From positions 1 to 45,065 of the forward strand of contig JAWKUA010000036.1 in NCBI GenBank assembly GCA_041398785.1: a stretch of DNA of 45,065 nt, given 5' to 3'. The notes below the pieces were generated by a model. The model was given only the letters and a program-made list of their open reading frames with translations, ran no database searches and was not told where the DNA came from. Origin of the DNA: Planctomycetaceae bacterium. Lineage in GTDB: Bacteria; Planctomycetota; Planctomycetia; Planctomycetales; Planctomycetaceae. This document shows, in pieces, positions 42,145 through 45,065 of the stretch. A program made the translations under genes and the position numbers. Position 1 is the stretch's first letter. The number at the start of each line of letters is the position of its first letter.

Positions 42145-43131
42145 CTATCCGGCCAGTTGCACAAACAGCCGTTCCAACTGCAGTCTGGGCTCGACTCGAC
42201 TGCCGCCCTTCAGGTTGTGATCCGCTTCGACCAGCCACTGCAGCAGTTGGCAGGCTTTGTCGTAGCCGATTCGCCGCAGGTATTTTTCGGAAGCGGCAAC
42301 CGCGCCCGGGAACACGCCGGCAGTCCTGAGAGCGCCTGGCAGGTCGCGGGTTTGGCGAGCGATCTCCGTGGCTTCGGCGTACTTGCGGAACACAAAGGTC
42401 ACGCCGCCGAGAATTTTGATCGGGTGTTCGCCGGAGACGATCAGCTTGTCGAGATTCTCAATGGCAAACGCCACGTTTCCGTCGCGGACGGCGTCCAGCA
42501 TGTGCCACGTGGTTTCCAGCCGCCAGCCGCCGACGACTCGCGTGACGTCGTCTTCCGTGATTGTCTGGTTGTCACCGACCAGAGCGGCCAGCTTGGCCAG
42601 TTCCTGCTCCAGCATCCCCAGGCTGTCTCCGGCCAGTTGAATCATCAGCGCCGCGGCGGAGGGAACCAGGACCTTTCCGAATTCTTCCGTCGCTGATTTC
42701 TCCAGCCACTTCAGCAGTACAGCGCCGGTCAGAGGAGTGCATTCCACGGCAAGACCGGTCTTTTCCACGGCCTTCGCCAGCTTGGTATTCTTCGGCCACG
42801 ACTTCACGTCCAGAATCAGCAGCGACGCTTTGGACGGGTGAGCGACGTACTTTTCGAGTCCCGGACGGTTGTCTTTGATGAAGTCGTCCGCGTCGTCGAT
42901 CATGACGATTCGCTGATCGCCGAACATCGACACGGTCAGCAGTTCGTCGACCACGCTGCGCAGATCGGCATCCTTTCCGGGGACCCGCGTGAGTTCCACA
43001 TCGTCGCCGCCGCTGAAACCGGGAATCCGCTTCAGAGCTTCCAGCTTCAGGTACCGCTCACTGCCGTACACGACCACCACGGGAACGTGGCTGTAGGCGT
43101 GTTTTCGAGAAAGGAAGTCCGTGGCATGCAT
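42145..43131 (-). CDS. holA: DNA polymerase III subunit delta
   Basis: 328 residues, typical length. N-terminal AAA-like domain (VPVVVVYGSERYLKLEALK, then VVDELLTVSMFGDQRIVMIDDADDFI, ASLLILDVKSWPKNTKL), middle domain (ALMIQLAGDSLGMLEQELAKLAALVGD and TEDDVTRVVGG) and the C-terminal collar helices (ENLDKLIVSGEHPIKILGGVTFVFRKY...LLQWLVEADHNLKGG). The delta subunit opens the sliding clamp within the clamp loader. The start ATG gives the canonical beginning. It stands alone, with the PadR unit downstream and a heptanucleotide array upstream. Confidence 0.92.
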   Translation of the reverse strand: MHATDFLSRKHAYSHVPVVVVYGSERYLKLEALKRIPGFSGGDDVELTRVPGKDADLRSVVDELLTVSMFGDQRIVMIDDADDFIKDNRPGLEKYVAHPSKASLLILDVKSWPKNTKLAKAVEKTGLAVECTPLTGAVLLKWLEKSATEEFGKVLVPSAAALMIQLAGDSLGMLEQELAKLAALVGDNQTITEDDVTRVVGGWRLETTWHMLDAVRDGNVAFAIENLDKLIVSGEHPIKILGGVTFVFRKYAEATEIARQTRDLPGALRTAGVFPGAVAASEKYLRRIGYDKACQLLQWLVEADHNLKGGSRVEPRLQLERLFVQLAG

Positions 43132-43159
43132 TGAAAAACAGCTTCAGCTTCACCGTTGC

Positions 43160-43222
43160 AATCTGAAATCTGAAATCTGAAATCTGAAATCTCAGATCTC
43201 AGATCTCAACCCTCAACTCTCA
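43160..43222. repeat. Mosaic heptanucleotide array (9 units)
   Basis: Nine 7-bp units in order: AATCTGA four times, AATCTCA, GATCTCA twice, ACCCTCA, ACTCTCA. Neighbouring unit types differ by one or two bases, and the last two are the units of the 38262-38345 array. It lies between the divergently placed ends of holA (start side) and the sulfatase (stop side). Confidence 0.9.
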
Positions 43223-43233
43223 ACTCCCCCCAC

Positions 43234-44769
43234 CTAACGATCAATCAGTTTCAGCGGAAACAGGTCCGACGGCACGTGCTGTTCGGCCATTGTTTGTTCC
43301 AGCCGCGCGACGACGTCGGGGTGTTGCCTGGCCACATCGTGTTGTTCACCGATGTCCTCGGCGATGTTGTACAGTTCCGTCCTGACCGTGGCGTCCTGCT
43401 GATTGCGGCGGTTCAGATTCTGTCGGACGGCCTTCCAGTTTCCGACTCGAACAATTTGCTGACCGCCGTAGCCGGCGAATTCGCGGTACAGGAACGGGCG
43501 TTCCGGTTGTTCCTGTCCCAGCAATGTCGGCAGCAGGCTGATTCCGTCGCAGTCAGCCGGAACCGTGTCAGCCGCATCGACGGATTCCAGAATTGTCGGC
43601 AGCCAGTCTTCAAACCCGCTGATCCGGCTGCTTTCGGAGCCGGCGGCGACCCTGCCGGGCCAGCGCACGATGGTGGGGACGCGAATGCCGCCTTCGTATA
43701 GCGATCCCTTCAGTCCGCGAAGCTCGCCGACGCTTTCGAAGAACGTGTAGTCGACCTCCTGATCCAGGTGAGTCGTGCCGTTGTCGGAACTGAAGACCAC
43801 CAGCGTGTTGTCGGCCAGGTCGAGTTCCTCCAGCAGATTCAGCACGTTGCCGACGTACCGGTCCAGGCGGGAGATCATCGCCGCATAGGCGGCTCGCGGC
43901 GTGAAGTGCGGCGTGTAGCCTCCATTGGCGCGAGTAAATGGCGGATCGTTCCAGCCCAGTATCAGATACGGCTGCAATTCTTCATCCGGCACATGCAGCG
44001 CGACGTGAGGAATCACCGTGGGGTAGTAGCAGAAGAACGGTTCGTCACTGTGGCTGCGAATGAAGTCCAGTACCTGCGCGTTGATGCGATCGGGAGCGTA
44101 GTCGGTTCCCTTGAACGGGTCGTAGCTGCGGGGATCGTTCGGGTCGGCGCCTTCCGCCAGTCCGGCGTGGCCGGGAATCGGCGGGTTGTTCTGCAGTTCA
44201 ATGCTGCCGTTGTCGACTCGCAGAAACGAAGGGTAATAGCTGTGAGCGTGTGCCTGGCAAAGATAGCCAAAGAAGCGATCGAAGCCCTGGTTCAGCGGGA
44301 CGCCACTGGAATCCGGCCCGCCGAGTCCCCATTTTCCGAAGACTCCCGTCTTGTAGCCGCGGGCCTGCATGAGTTCGCCCAGTGTGATTTCGGAATCCGG
44401 AATCGGCTGCTGTCCTTCGGGCGGCGTCGACCGATTATCGCGAACGAATGCGTGGCCGGGGTGCTTTCCGGTCATCAGCACGCACCGGGACGGAGCGCAG
44501 ACCGCGTTGCCGCAGTAGTGCTGAGTCAGCTTCATTCCCTGCGATGCGAGCCGATCCAGATTCGGCGTTTTGATCAGCTTTTGACCGAAACAGCCCAATT
44601 CGCGATAACCCAGATCGTCGGCAAGGATGAAGACGATATTCGGCGTCTCAGCATTCGCCGCCCCGGCATTCGGCGCGGCAGTGATCGGCGTGGCGGCGAC
44701 GGCGGGCGTGACAAAGCGCCCGCAGCAAAACGCCAGCAGGACGATCGCGGGGAAGATGTGCCTGAACAT
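43234..44769 (-). CDS. Secreted sulfatase (arylsulfatase-type)
   Basis: 511 residues. A signal peptide (MFRHIFPAIVLLAFCCGRFVTPAVA) precedes the alkaline-phosphatase-like sulfatase fold: NIVFILADDLGYRELGCFG with the metal Asp pair, the formylglycine site C-A-P-S-R in CAPSRCVLMTGKHPGHA, GKWGLGG, and the second metal site in FSSDNGTT. The Cys must be converted to formylglycine by a sulfatase-modifying enzyme not seen here. Substrates are probably sulfated polysaccharides (inference from planctomycete biology). The ATG at 44769 was chosen for its signal peptide and GGGAG site; the longer frame to 44811 has neither. Confidence 0.93.
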   Translation of the reverse strand: MFRHIFPAIVLLAFCCGRFVTPAVAATPITAAPNAGAANAETPNIVFILADDLGYRELGCFGQKLIKTPNLDRLASQGMKLTQHYCGNAVCAPSRCVLMTGKHPGHAFVRDNRSTPPEGQQPIPDSEITLGELMQARGYKTGVFGKWGLGGPDSSGVPLNQGFDRFFGYLCQAHAHSYYPSFLRVDNGSIELQNNPPIPGHAGLAEGADPNDPRSYDPFKGTDYAPDRINAQVLDFIRSHSDEPFFCYYPTVIPHVALHVPDEELQPYLILGWNDPPFTRANGGYTPHFTPRAAYAAMISRLDRYVGNVLNLLEELDLADNTLVVFSSDNGTTHLDQEVDYTFFESVGELRGLKGSLYEGGIRVPTIVRWPGRVAAGSESSRISGFEDWLPTILESVDAADTVPADCDGISLLPTLLGQEQPERPFLYREFAGYGGQQIVRVGNWKAVRQNLNRRNQQDATVRTELYNIAEDIGEQHDVARQHPDVVARLEQTMAEQHVPSDLFPLKLIDR

Positions 44770-44994
44770 CAGCGGCGACTCCCAGGTGAAGGTACACACG
44801 TGAAGAATCATGGCGAAACGTTTCGTGGCGGGCTGCGATCACAGTGTGATCTTTTGGCATCGGGAGTCAAACCGCCCGCGGCAATTCGGGTTAGCCGAGC
44901 GGCGCGGGAGATTATACTGCTCACGGGTAAGAATGAGGCGTTCGGGCTCGTGAGTTATGCCGCGGGCGGGGAAAAACGAGGCATTCAGGCTCGC

Positions 44995-45065
44995 GACCGC
45001 AAGGCGATCGGCAGATGAGAATTTACCAATGCAGAGCGACAATTGCTTCACCCTCCCGTTTCGAC
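44995..45065. repeat. Dispersed repeat of the CCCTCCCGTT family, cut by window end
   Basis: CGATCGGCAGATGAGAATT, GCAGAGCGAC and CTTCACCCTCCCGTTTCGAC match, in inverted order, the right flank of the copy at 15288-15493. The element continues past the window. The preceding 44770-44994 shows no gene; it should hold the sulfatase promoter. Confidence 0.8.

Overview
The window looks like a chromosomal segment of a planctomycete (phylum Planctomycetota). The signs are a DUF1559 pseudopilin with the H-X9-DG motif, a giant FG-GAP/dockerin surface protein with an LEPR-XLL-like N-terminus, two TPR/VCBS/ASPIC-UnbV proteins, a one-cysteine sulfatase, a Gfo/Idh/MocA oxidoreductase, and many short palindromic intergenic repeats. 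The lineage is an inference from family content; no rRNA or tRNA gene was seen.

Layout. 1-8.6 kb: a Gfo/Idh/MocA gene cut by the window edge, a repeat-rich gap, glnB (P-II) and amt on the minus strand, a divergent two-domain metallophosphoesterase, a small conserved gene, a SpoU/TrmH-type RNA 2'-O-methyltransferase and a secreted CBM9-like protein. 8.6-9.5 kb: three tandem ~229-bp repeats. 9.5-13.1 kb: a 1198-residue secreted protein with 12 FG-GAP repeats and a dockerin-like C-terminus. 13.4-24.4 kb, all minus: a seven-haem cytochrome c with TPRs, a membrane-anchored TPR protein, a TPR/VCBS/ASPIC protein, a DUF1559 pseudopilin with its own terminator, and a second, frameshifted TPR/VCBS/ASPIC paralogue. 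24.7-25.0 kb: a small lipoprotein. 25.3-28.7 kb, minus: a likely three-gene operon of a HemN-like radical SAM enzyme, a chorismate-lyase-fold protein and a flavin-dependent-halogenase-like oxidoreductase. 28.9-32.1 kb, minus: a PQQ-type beta-propeller protein, an iron-type alcohol dehydrogenase and a damaged xseB. 32.8-40.6 kb, plus: a tightly overlapping operon RDD / SpoIIM / membrane protein / DUF4129 / DUF4350 / MoxR AAA+ / DUF58. 40.7-44.8 kb, minus: a HAAS-domain membrane protein with its PadR regulator, DNA polymerase III delta, and a sulfatase. The window ends inside a dispersed repeat.

How genes work together. amt and glnB form the usual ammonium transport and nitrogen-signalling pair. 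The RDD-to-DUF58 genes are linked by 4-bp ATGA/GTGA overlaps and resemble MoxR/DUF58 envelope or chaperone operons. The halogenase-like, chorismate-lyase-like and radical SAM genes suggest a small aromatic-metabolite pathway. The PadR promoter carries a dyad over its -10 box, so it is probably autoregulated together with the HAAS protein.

Four genes carry five apparent reading-frame breaks (near 23442, 31947, 35125, 35462 and 37230). All but one are single-base changes in short runs or lie in an internal repeat, so assembly error and true decay are both open.
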